From Branchiostoma lanceolatum (lineage: Eukaryota; Chordata; Leptocardii; Amphioxiformes; Branchiostomatidae), in NCBI RefSeq assembly GCF_035083965.1, contig NC_089726.1:12715501-12779500 (forward strand): a stretch of DNA of 64,000 nucleotides. Direction: 5' to 3'. The notes under the pieces were generated by a model. It was given only the letters and a program-made list of their open reading frames with translations. It made no database searches and was not told the origin of the DNA. The position numbers were made by a program, and so were the translations under genes. Shown here in pieces: positions 1 through 12,300 of this stretch (positions are counted from its first letter, which is position 1; the number at the start of each line of letters is the position of its first letter).

Positions 1-566
1 AAACCTTAGAACTGCAAATCAAATTGGGTTGGTCCCATGGTTCTAGTGGAGTCTTTTATCCTTATGTTTGTGTAACCTTGAGATGGAACCCTTCCTTTGA
101 TGCAGCTGATTTAATGGAAAGGAATCAATTTGTGTGATAAAGACAGCCCTTGATTGGATCATACCTCACAAAAAGGGGTCGTCTGACTGGGTTAATCTGT
201 AAGACCTTTCATATATGTAATCTTGACATATATTGTAAAACTTTTCCACTCAGACGAAAAGCAGTCAATTTTTATGATTAATACGCGGTGCCTGGAAATT
301 GATTTTATGGCATATGTCACAACATGCTGTCAGTAATACCTTTCCCTCATGACATGTGAGTGAAACAAATGGATTTTTAATCTATTTTGTAGCCTCAAGT
401 GGCATAAACTAGGCCATGTTCATCATGGCTTTCATAGGTCTACAAAACAGGAGAGTGTAGCAGAATTTAAATAGATGTAATGGCAATGTTTTGACTTAAT
501 GGAAACAAAACAAATGTTTATCATGTGACCTAGATTCTCATGTCTGGCTTTCACCCCAAATGACAG
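1..566 (+). other. Intron of the alpha2/delta gene, no exon seen
   Basis: AT-rich sequence upstream of the first recognisable exon. I found no stretch matching the VWA_N or signal-peptide exons, so these lie further left. Confidence 0.5.
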
Positions 567-3312
567 GTACATCCAAGGTGCCAGCTCTGCAAAAGATATG
601 ATGATCCTTATTGACAAGTGAGTATATTGTATGTCACATAGTCAGGCTAGTACACTGGTATGATAATCAACCTACCAGGCTCAAGTTAAGAACAGTTACA
701 AACTTTTGTACAAAAAGCCCATACTGTATATTCTTCAGTCACATTACACTACGAAGCTCAGGTTCACGATTTTTTCTTTGTGCTCCAGTCATTGCATGAT
801 CATATGATGTGTAACAGAATCACCAATTGTCACAACCACAATTTAGCATTGTGCTGCTATGTATTTTACTTGATAAACCATCACTGCTATACTAGTCTAG
901 AATAAAAACAACCCTCCCTCTTGTCTTTGCACACATGTACACACACCACTGAACATGTACACTAAAATCAAAGTTGTATATTGACTTCCTAGCTTGTATA
1001 GTTCATTCGACTGGGAATGTGTGACCTTTTGTGACAATACGCCCTGAGACTGTATTACACCAGAACAAGATCAATGCAACATGGAAGATGCAGTCACAGT
1101 GCCTCGTATATTTTGTACCAGTCTTTTGATGTTGGCTGTCACAAGCAAGTTTATGATGCTGAACCATGAATATCTAAAGGACCATACCAACGTGGCCTGT
1201 TTAATAATGGCATTGAAAAGTGAGATGGACACATTTGAGGCACAATCTCAAAGTCTTGTTGAGTGCCTTCTGCGAACCACTAATGATGTATTTGTATATT
1301 GAAACTTTTTTATTTCACCTCTATTGAGCAGATAATCATGAAGTTTAGAATGATAATACCATGCTCCTGTTTGTATGTCACCTTTTGCTCTTTGTCACCT
1401 TCTTGAGTAGTAGTGGAAGTGTCCATGGCCTGACCCTCACTCTTATCAAGAGGTCTGTACAGGAACTACTCAAGACACTGGGAGAAAATGACTTTGTCAA
1501 CATGGCATGGGTTAGTATGAACAACTTTTTACAGACATTGTTCTATTGAACAAAAGATGACATATTTATCTATTTCTTCTTTTTAAAAACTTTTTCCTTG
1601 TTGCTAGAAGAGTTTAAGTTTAACTTCATGAGAAAAAAATATTTTCTCCATGACGCAGGAACCTAATGAATACTGTCTTCCAAAGTTTTCTAATTTTGAT
1701 GATTAGGTTTGACAGACAAACTAAGACACATCTATTACAATATCCATCGCAAGAATTATTAAGTTTTTTCTGTAAATGATGCTTCTTCAAATAAAGCTTA
1801 GGTTTTGTGAATCAGCTCATTGATACCCATTCTTTCCCTCCAGTTCAACACTGAGGCACATTATGTCAGCTGCTTTGACACCTTTGTCCAAGCCAATGTT
1901 CGCAACAAAAAAGTAAGTGTTTGTAATTTACTTAATGACTATTGTCTGATAATTTTTTCCTGTCTCATCTAGAAAATAGACTATATACTTAGTACAATAT
2001 TGGAGTTGGACAGAAAGTTACTGAAAAGTGTAAATCAACTGTTTTCACCATAATCATAGTGTTGGTGACATCATTTAGTATGTGATTTGTAAAATACAAC
2101 AAAAACAGCCTGAATTTAACTGTTACTTCAGTGAAGTTGACCACCTTTTGTATGAGCTATTATGAAATGTTGATGGGACATAGCTGCATTTTGTGAAGGA
2201 CGGCTAAGCTTAAAGTTTAATACGTACCTTCAATGATTTTTTTCAAACAGAAATCACACCATGCAGTCTCAACAACTCAGTTGCCATACAAATCATAAGT
2301 TGTGGAAACTACCTGTTAGGCAGAGCTGAATACTATCATATTTTTTACTTGTATCCCCTCTTTTCTATGCTTTCTATTCTTTCTTCTTTCCATAATTGCT
2401 TCCTCCTGACAATTTTCCTAGATCTTCCTTGATGGTTTAAAACTGATTGAAGCCACTGATCGGCATAATTGGAGTGCTGGCCTAGAATTTGGTTTCAAAC
2501 AATTCCAAAAAGTATGCTCCTTTTTTTCTTTCCTGGTTAGTTCTTACATCTCTAACTTGGTATAACATGAAATATGAATCCATTGTTAGAGTAATTATCT
2601 CACACTTAAAGTGTCTAATTCTAACGAACCTCATGCTAACCCCCAACATTAACAATTGGAGAATCATCCACAATAATTACACATAACAAACTGAATGTCT
2701 TCTCCAGGGGCGTGAAAGCTCTCTGAAAATTGATTGAAGTGATGATATCAAATAGAAGTGTTTAGCTGACTCAAAGCCTGAAGTGAGAGAAGATACACAG
2801 GAGAAGACGTTTTGTTTGTTGAGCTCCTCCATGCATGTGTGTCCTGCATGTTGTGTGTTTGTCCTGAAGGTTCTGGAAGTTGCTGTGTTGGAGATTGGTG
2901 ATGGAAACATGTCTGACTTTGGAAAGGGCTTGGAGTTTGCATTCAGAGCTTTTGACGATGTAAGTCTTGCCTTGCATGTCTATTGATATGGTCCTGAACC
3001 TTACCAAGTGCGGTGAACTGAATGTATGCTAACACTACATGTAACCAGGCCTGTCACAGTGTGATGTGTGTGTCTGTGTGGTGCAGAAATGAAGTGCAGA
3101 CCATTGTGATCATCACGAGCTACACAGATATATGTATCACCAGGGGAATGTGGTGGAAGATACACTCAGATTGTCTATAGTTCACCTTAAGATATAATTT
3201 TTCTGCTCATCTTTGGAATGGTTAAACATAATCTTGTCTTGACTACAGGGGTCTTTTTACCTTTCTTTACTCCAAATATATATAATTTGGGAATTGTACT
3301 TAAGGCAAGGAC

Positions 3313-3346
<34 letters not shown>

Positions 3347-6300
3347 GTATATATATATATATATATTACATGTATGGCATTGTGCACAGTCCAGCTGTTG
3401 ACCTGTGCTGATAGTGCATGAGAGAGAAATAATAAAGGTACTCTCTGATTTCCCTACCAGTTCAATGCTACCCATACCAGCCAGGGTGCCAGGTGTAACA
3501 AGATCATCATGCTTTTTACTGATGGTGGTACCGAGAGACCCGTGGAGGTGTTTGAGAAGTATAACAAGGACAGAGAGGTAAGTCTTACTTCTTGCAGCTA
3601 TAGAAAACAGTTGTGTGTAAATATCACTAAATCAAATTATGTGTGTAAATGGAATTTCCTTGGCAAAACTATACTTGTCAAGTTTTTGATGTTTTGAAAA
3701 TCCAAGGTTTTACCCTGCTTTCAGTGTAAACTGCAACTTTTTATCTCAAAAACAATGATGCCCTTTAAGATTGTAATATTTGTATAAATTGTTCTTTCTT
3801 TCTTTCATTCTTTCTAACATGGTGAGGAACTTATCTGACCCCTTTTGCTACAGATCAGAATATTCACCTATGCAGTTGGTCCTCCTGCTTACTCAACCAG
3901 TGCACTTAAGTGGATGGCATGTGAAAATAAAGGTGTGTGTTAGATGTGCAGGTGTGCCCTCTAACATTCTTTCAATAAAGTGCAACTTTCCAACATAACA
4001 TGGCTTGCTGCTGTTGACACAGCATGACTTTGGCATGGAACTGAATTGCATAATAACAATTCATCAAATGCTAAATGATAATTAAAAGTTATATTCAATT
4101 TTGCTACTATTTATGAAATGATTATGCTGATTTCTCTGGTAAGTTTGCTGGTGCTAACATTTGTTTATGGCATGTTCTTAATATATGGTCTTGTTCTTCA
4201 TTTTTACTGTGAGGAATGACAATAAAGTTTGCTGGAAGTCAGGCATGGCAGTGCTCCCCATATTAAAGCAATTTTGCTGTTTATTCTTAAAACTAATCAA
4301 CTTTGATTAAATGATTGATCTAATATCAGGGGTTTAAACTTGCTATCAAATTAGTTTTAAAAACTTGATTTTTGCATGAAGAGATGATTCTGTAACATCA
4401 ACTTGTCCCAGGGAAAGCTATGATCTCTTTTGCCATATACATTGATCATAAATAAGACACAAATTTAAAGCTCATAATTGGAGAAAATCCATTAAGTGTA
4501 GATTGGAAATTGCTAAATGTTCTTGTGCCAGAAATTATGACTGAAGAGTCAATACTATACAGATGAGCCTTGGCTCTTTTGAATACTAGTACCTCCCCAA
4601 GACCTATTGGATTACAGCTGTTACAGTACCGTAGTTTTATGAAATGAAATGTTCTATAACCTGACTTTGCCCTGGGACAGGAACACATGAAATTTAACAA
4701 CAATCTCTATTGTGCCCATTTCTGTATGACAAAAGCTGATCCTTCTACCATGTACGCTGTAGGTTATTATGTAGACATTCCAGCTGTCGGAGCCATCAGA
4801 CAGAAGACTCAGGTGAGCAGCTGGCTGACTTCTCCACCCCGCACTCTCCTATTTCTCTCCCCGCTCTCCTCTAAGCTGTCTCTCCTTCTGTCTCACCAAT
4901 CAGGTTATTTCTTAGAGATTCCAGCAGTGGGGGCCATAAGACAGCAGACACAGGTGAGGGGAGCTTGACAGGCAGAGGGAACAGCTTGTTTCTCAGGGAC
5001 CTGCCATCAAGTCTCTCCAATTTCGCCCCATTTTTGGAGAGATGAAAAAAAAGTCTAATCTGAGAAAAGTCTGTCACAATTGGTTCAACTACGGCGTACC
5101 ATTCCGCCAAATAGCAGTTCCCGTCAAGCAGCTGGATATGATTTTGGAACGCTTGAGTAACTGCAATTTGGTGTATCTTATTACATGGATCGACATATGG
5201 CATACCATTGTTTGTTTCATTGTGTCAGAGTTGACAAATTTTTGTACCACTAGTCCCAACAAGAAAATTGGCAGAGAAACAAGTGCATGTTTTCTTTGTG
5301 GTTTGTCAAGGCAGGAGGGACTCTAGCTGGGCACATTTGAATGTTCAATGGAAATTTCCACTTGTGATTCAGTAGTTGGTGGATTGGTTATTATGAAGTT
5401 GTGACCCCCAGAAAACCAAGTTCATTGCATTACTTAGCTTTGCAATAGACGCTGCATTGTTGGACCAATACCAATAGACATCAATGCTACAGTCTGAATT
5501 CTGTTCCACATAACACCAGCTTCTGGTGTTCAAATTTGAGTCAACATGGATATTTGACATGATGTAGGGTTTTCATTGTCATAATTTTCTTTTCATCCTT
5601 AAGCGTCATACTTGTGTTGTAAGGCGTAGGTAGCATTGTTGTTCCGGGCCCATATTCCTATTTCTTGCGTTTCACTTCCCTATCACTTACTTTTCATCTC
5701 CTTTCCCTTTCCATTTTGTAACCCTCCCAATTATTTGCGCTGCTGTAGCACCTCTGCCCCCTATGCCACCAGGTAACATAACAAGTGATGCAGGGTGTGA
5801 CCCTCATGTGAATGATGCATGACACATGATGACAGTCTAGTCTATTCATTGTACCAGTGCCTGCTGTCTGCTCATGATCATTATGTTTCATAATGATAAT
5901 TGTTGATAACTTACATGGAGAATCTCCTGGAAAACACACTTTAATACTTAGCTTAAACAATCAGCACTTGGTTAAGTGGCTTTCCAGAAATAATGCATAT
6001 GGTTTGACAAAAGCAGATTGTTGTGTAAAATGTGATGAAACTTGTTGTTTACAATTGTCAGTTGCAAGTAGCACATGATTGTCTTCTTTACATCCATGTA
6101 TCTTCAAGCATCTTCAAGCTATGTTTGTTATATAGAGTTCCCCTACATATTATAGATGGCATCTGATGGCACTTCCATTGGATCCATTTCTATGAGTTGA
6201 CAAAGAGCTGTTGCAGGACACTTTTCTAACAACTCTGTTGTTTGTAGGACTATGTGGCTGTGCTGAGTAGACCTATGGTGTTATCAGAGGAAAAACAGTT

Positions 6301-9300
6301 CATGTGGACAAACATCTACCTGGACGCTATGGTCAGAATTCACTTGATACTATTTTGATAAGTGTTATGCATATACATGTATTTATTTCCATTCTTAGTG
6401 AATCATTATAGCATACTGATTATATATTGTTGATGAGTAGGGGGGCAACATATATAAATTTTCACCTGTTACACTCTTTGGCATTGGTTGATCACTATCT
6501 AGTAAGCAATTAGAGAGAAAGTCTCACTGGACCATTTACTGCAGCAGTAAGTAATGATGTAAGTATTGGATGTAATCAAGTTACATCTTAATAGTATATT
6601 TTATGGTGTGAAACATAACCATAGATGAAGACAACATATAAACAGTTAGCAGCCTCAGTACATGCTTATCTCTGGTGGGATTTTGTGGGTAGTGTAATAT
6701 GTAGTTTGTCTATTGCATTTGCAGTAGTAATTTTCAGTCATTGATAGCATCTGTCAACTTCACAGGTTCATTTACAGGAATGTAACATTTGTAGGCTCTG
6801 TCCAAAGTCCAACTAAATACATTGTACCTGGTAAACCTCTTTGTGTTCCGATTGTAGGGCATGGGCATGATGACAACCATCACTCTTCCTGTCTACAACA
6901 AGTCAGAAGGAGTGAGTAGACTAATTCATTCTCTTTTCTCAAGATAGCCACATAGTCAATCATAGATATGTTAGGAACGTAAAAGGCCACTGTTTGAATA
7001 CATACTATCTACTCGAAGATGTATTCTTGCCACTGGCTGTCAAAATAGTTAGACCTCAGAAGTGAATATAGTATGTAAAGTGAGACTTGTATTGTCTATA
7101 TGTGTGATTTTAGTCCAGTTAATGGTGTGATTGGACAATAAATCTACAAAATGCTACTTATACATAAGTATGCTAAGCCTGTCCTTTTTAGATGGTTCAA
7201 ACTCATCATTTACAACAATTGGCACATCTAAAATTCTATTGAATCAAAAGTCATGTAAGGTTTTTTCTACACAATGGACAGATTGAAAAAAACACCCAAA
7301 ATGTTCAGTTTAACAGTAGTACTTTTATTGTTTCATTCTCAGCAGCCTAAAACTAGCAGACAGAAATGTACTTGTTCTAAACTGTGCATGTTAAATAGTG
7401 TTGGCTGTTCCTTATTTCCTCTTCCATGAAGCAAACAGTGAGTTATGGAAATTCTTATTCCGTAAGTAGCTTGGTGGTAGATGTTGTGTTAGACAGCTGG
7501 CCTTGTTACTGTGGTAAGGTCTCTGGTCTGTGGCTGACTGTATGTATCTGTGACCACTTGTCCTGATGGTAAGTGTCCTGTGTGCCTTTCTGAGATGTGA
7601 TGCAGTGATGTGGTGGCTGTACTGCGCTTGCAGCAATGTCAAATAAGTCTAGAGCTCAGTCATGTTCTTTCCCTGGCAATGCCAGAGTATTGTTAGATGT
7701 GGTCACACAATTTAATACTTGTAAACTTCCATCCAATTGATGTTGTAGGATTTAGTATAATGCAAGTTAAAAGGAAGCACATGTACATAGGGGTTAAACA
7801 TCTGAATGTCATCGCTAAGTGTCGGTGACCAACTTAAACTAATGCAGCTAGCAGTGTAATGTATCTATAGTTTTCTAAAAACTGAGTTTTCCTAATAATG
7901 TATGTGATATATTTTGATCAAGTTTTCCCCAACAATGTCACTTTCTTTCAGAACCATTAATAAAGGGCAGCAGCATCATTAAATTTTGAATGTGTTTTAT
8001 AAAGTGTCTCTGACACAGTAGGATACCATTTGTGCAATGTTGGAGGGGCATACATCAAGCACCAAACGTACTTTGCAAATGGGGAAAGGAAAACTAACTT
8101 TATGTCAAAGTTTGTAATGACAAATATACAGAAATTTCTTATCATATATTTGATTGTTTGTATCTCAGTTTATTTTTGTGTGAATTTGTCACCATACCGG
8201 TACAACTGAAGATCAGAAAGTACTAAATGTTTTGTACATACATGTATGTATTCCTTTGATCATTTCCATTTAGAATCGTATGTATCATTTACTTCCTTCT
8301 GTATAAAATGTAACATTATTTCTTTATTAGACAGTTAAAGATACAAGGTAGCTATAAAATGTGTTTGAACCCCAAAATATTGACATGAACCCCAAAATAT
8401 TGACAGTTGAACTTTGTATTCAGCTATTTCATTTTTCTATCCTATTCCTACATTTGTATATCAGTCTGCTGCAGGGAATTCAAATTTTGTGTATTGCGAG
8501 TTTGATGATGTCATTAACCTTAAGCACTCTGAAGTAACCTTTTGGCACCCAATTCCCTACTGGTTACAGAGTTAGGCAGCAAGGAGAAGGTTACAAAAAC
8601 TACTTTTGTCCTTACACCTGTACAGAGTTGAATTGTCCTGTAGTTAGACACTTTCCTGTAATTTCTATGAAACATGTTTATCTTGGTGTGCATATTAGAG
8701 CCAGGAGATTCTAGGAGTAATGGGCACGGACATCACCCTGGCACAGATCACTAAATTCAACCCCAACAGGGAGGTAAAAACATGCTCCTTCTTATCTAGT
8801 AGCATTATGTAAGCACTTCTTCTTATCGAATAGTATTATGATAAGTTAAGCATTTTTGTTTTACATCTTGCTGGGCCACATTTTTCTGTTTTTCTGATAG
8901 TCCACATCTATCAATTAACATAACTTCAAAGTAATGGTACTGATACATCTTCCAGATTTGTCATGTGCACTGTTTGCAATATAGGTTAACACTTGTACAG
9001 ACAGTCTGGGTCACAAGAACTGGCTCTGAGGAGCACATTGGTCATACTACAGAATAATGTAGTGTTGGAGAGTTCACATGAATTATTGGAAAACTCCATT
9101 GTTACTACAGCCATACTTTCAGCACCAAGGAGAAGCCCTGTGAACATAGGAAATAGCTGCTAGGCATATCCCAGTCTTTTGCTTGTGATTCAAGCAAACA
9201 AATATTTGAAATGCAAAATTAAAATTTCTAAACCTAAGTGTGAGTGCAGAATTACATGCCTTTCCAAGGGATTCCTTTTATTGGTAAAGTTACTATTTTT

Positions 9301-12300
9301 TCTAATTTTTTAGGATGCTGATGACTTTCTGTTTTGCAGGTTGGACCCACTGGGTATACCTTTGCCATCAACCCCAATGGCTACATACTCTTCCATCCCA
9401 GTCTCAAAAGCCAGGTGAGGGTGCACACCTGACATTGATACATTACATAATCCTGAAATGTGGCCCACTTGTCTTATTTTATTGTTTTAAAAGACTGCCT
9501 GTGGTAGTGTGCTGTGATGAACAGGATGAATGGCAGGATTGTACTAAATCATTAAATTAATGACATTTCATTGAAGTTAAAGGTCAAAGTGTGTTTTATT
9601 GGAGATGTGTTGTTGCTATATAAAATACAGCACAAACATAGAGTCAACAGCATTTAGATATGTGTCCTTCTGAGCCAGCTCTGTTCTGAGCTAGAAAGGA
9701 CAGCATTAACAAAGAAATTAGTATCAATTTATAAAGGCTAGCTACTGAAAAGAGTAAACAAAATTAACTGAAGAGAGTAAACAAAATTAACTGAAGAGAG
9801 TAAAAACTAACAGCATTAACTTGTAAATCAACAATGGAACAGAGGTCCATGTAATTAAACCTTGTTTGATATCCTTATGATATTACCCTTTTCTGTATTA
9901 TCTATGTTCCATTTTGTCCTGTCTCCAAATGGAATAGTTCTGTTTTGTTGCCCCAAGTTTCATAACTCATCAGTCGTAGTTCATTTTTGTTGTTACAGGA
10001 GCAAACTTATACATCGGTAAGTTTTCCAGCAATGTTGTCTCAGTTCACTAATTAATTTTGAGCCATTTATTTGCCCCACAAATTAGTTTTAACAAGCTTG
10101 TGCATTTTATCCGGCCTGTTGAAAACAATAACGCAGTTTGCAGTAATCATATTTCTTTCACACATTCAAGAAACTTTTTCATTTCATCAGCTTATTTTCA
10201 TAACGCTTTTAAAATTTATGTTTTATCTTAATGCATAGTGCATTGCATGCTTTACACATTTGCATTCATTTTCAGTTTTCTGAGAAAGCACTGCTTGAGT
10301 ATAGGGTGAGTCTGCCTGGACCTTGATGTGGTGATGATCTAACCAAATCAGGAACTGATGACACCTCACTGATTTCAGTTGATTTCCACAGGAATAACAC
10401 AGTTTAACAAATCTGAACTAACACTTAAGATTGTGATAATCATTGATTTTGCTGTGAGATGATCTAATGAATGACTAGCAGCTGACTGATATGTATTGAT
10501 TTGACAAGTAATAGATTGAACTTCCCTGATAATCAATAATTGTGATAACAAATGATGTTGTTGTGACACTGTTGTGACCTCTATGTGTATGCAAATCACC
10601 AACAACTAACACCTTATTGATTTCAATTAATTTCTAAATGAATTATACAGATCAACCTTACCAATCACAACTAACAGTTGGAAGTGTCTTACTAATCATG
10701 TCCGCTTTTGGATGGAAACTTTGATTGAGACTTACTTTATATTCAGTGTGTCTATGCCATTTAGTAGTTTCACAACATGTTCACTGTACCTAGTACTATT
10801 AGTGCTGTATTTGGGAAATGATTGGGAGTAGTCCAAAGTCCTTGTTTGCTGTGTTTCAAGTTTAAATGGACAATGTTTGTGTATGCGAGTGTATGTATGC
10901 ACACAGCACATGTGGTGTTTGTCTGATAGGAGCAATTATTAAAAAATTATTTTCAAAAAAAGGGACAACTTGCTTCCTTCGCACCCATCTTGTCTAAGAC
11001 AAGCCAGTGCAAGGAAAGTCAGCAGTTCTTTTGTCCTTACACCTTCTGCACCAGCCTTTTTTCCAACATGGATTATAGATGTAGTGATAATTAATGTCAA
11101 CTGAAACAACACTCATCAAAGCTGATGGAGGGAGAAGAGATTCTGTTGAATATCTTTTTTCTGCTTCATAGTTCATTTACAAACATGGGGCTCTTTGCCA
11201 AAATTTTTGTCCAATATTTATATAATAGATCAAGATTTTACAAATCGAACATTGATCATGGAATCAATCTCAGCCCTTTTCCTTTAACATGCCAGAGGCA
11301 CCTCTTTGAACACAGGATCCCCATTTTATGTCCCTTCTGAAAGATGGGTGCAGCCCCAACCAAGGTACCCTTCCCAGGGTCAAGAAAGGATTGTTGTAAA
11401 AAGAAAACCATGTAACTACACAAAACATGTATTTAGAAAATTTATAGGTCATATTTGTTCTTTTCAGCTGGGTTACCTGTCGGAACCACCTAATGTTGAT
11501 TTCCTTGAGGTGGAACCAGACAATCCCAGTAAGGAAGACGTGAGTATGAGAGAACATCTTAAGCCATTATGCAGCTGGACTACTTCTTCACAACACCTTT
11601 AGGCTTTGATATGATCCTGAATGTATTGTTTTCTGTTCTTGTGGGCTGCCCTACTATAATGCCACCAGCATGTATCGTCATTTTCATGCATTTGTACTGT
11701 AATCAAGGATGATATGTTTTTAGACAACTTTTCTGTAACTATACTAAAAAGTTCACTCAGATATTTACAATTTAGAGAAAGCCTAGAACATGTATGAGTA
11801 CATTTTTGGGATCAATGCGATTCCCTGTAATTCATTCTATGCCTCCAGGTTAGGAAAAAGATGATTGATCGTGATTCAGGAGCAGTGACTATAGAGACTT
11901 TTGTCAGGTCACAAGATGAGGTGAGACATTTTGTATTCATTGCAAGGCTAGGTTAGTCACTAGTTAGTTGTAACAGACATTTTTAGGTCATAGGGTTCAG
12001 TGTTGTGTGATCATAGAAAATAACAGGTAGAGAAGTATCCATTGTACGGATAATAGCTGATACATGTATTAGTTTAATGAAATGAAATACAAGTAGTCCT
12101 AATTTAACTCTCATGACAAGTATTCATATAATCCTATTTTCTGTGTTTTAGTCAGAATGTTGTCTTGCATGAGGTAGTTTGTTTGACATGCATGCTTGTC
12201 TGTTCACAGAGATACGTGGACCTTGTGAACAGGACATACATCTACGGTCCCATGAACAGCACCATATTCAGGTAGGCAGTCTATGCTTGCCTTGCACTAA

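Larger units (their letters stand above)
567..4953 (+). other. CACNA2D: alpha2/delta VWA-domain exon block
   Basis: Exons 567-617 ([16 protein letters not shown]), 1411-1510 ([17 protein letters not shown]), 1844-1912 (ends ANVRNKK), 2422-2511 or 2870-2959 (alternatives), 3461-3577 ([18 protein letters not shown]), 3854-3932 ([20 protein letters not shown]), 4763-4812 or 4904-4953 (alternatives). The metal-ion-dependent adhesion site starts with D-N-S-G-S, split across the 617/1411 junction, and continues with the FTDGG aspartate. All borders are GT-AG and all phases fit. Confidence 0.93.
6248..12271 (+). other. CACNA2D: alpha2/delta exon block: post-VWA and first Cache-like segment
   Basis: Exons 6248-6331 ([18 protein letters not shown]), 6858-6911 ([14 protein letters not shown]), 8699-8773 ([19 protein letters not shown]), 9340-9414 ([16 protein letters not shown]), 9999-10016 (EQTYTS), 10276-10305 ([10 protein letters not shown]), 11468-11539 ([15 protein letters not shown]), 11849-11920 ([13 protein letters not shown]), 12210-12271 ([17 protein letters not shown]). 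Donor of the first exon is gtcaga, weaker than the rest; all others are good consensus. Confidence 0.92.

Noticed and set aside
3187-3475. Overlapping ORFs across the AT repeat
   Set aside because: Translation of a microsatellite (YIYIYI); no coding signal.
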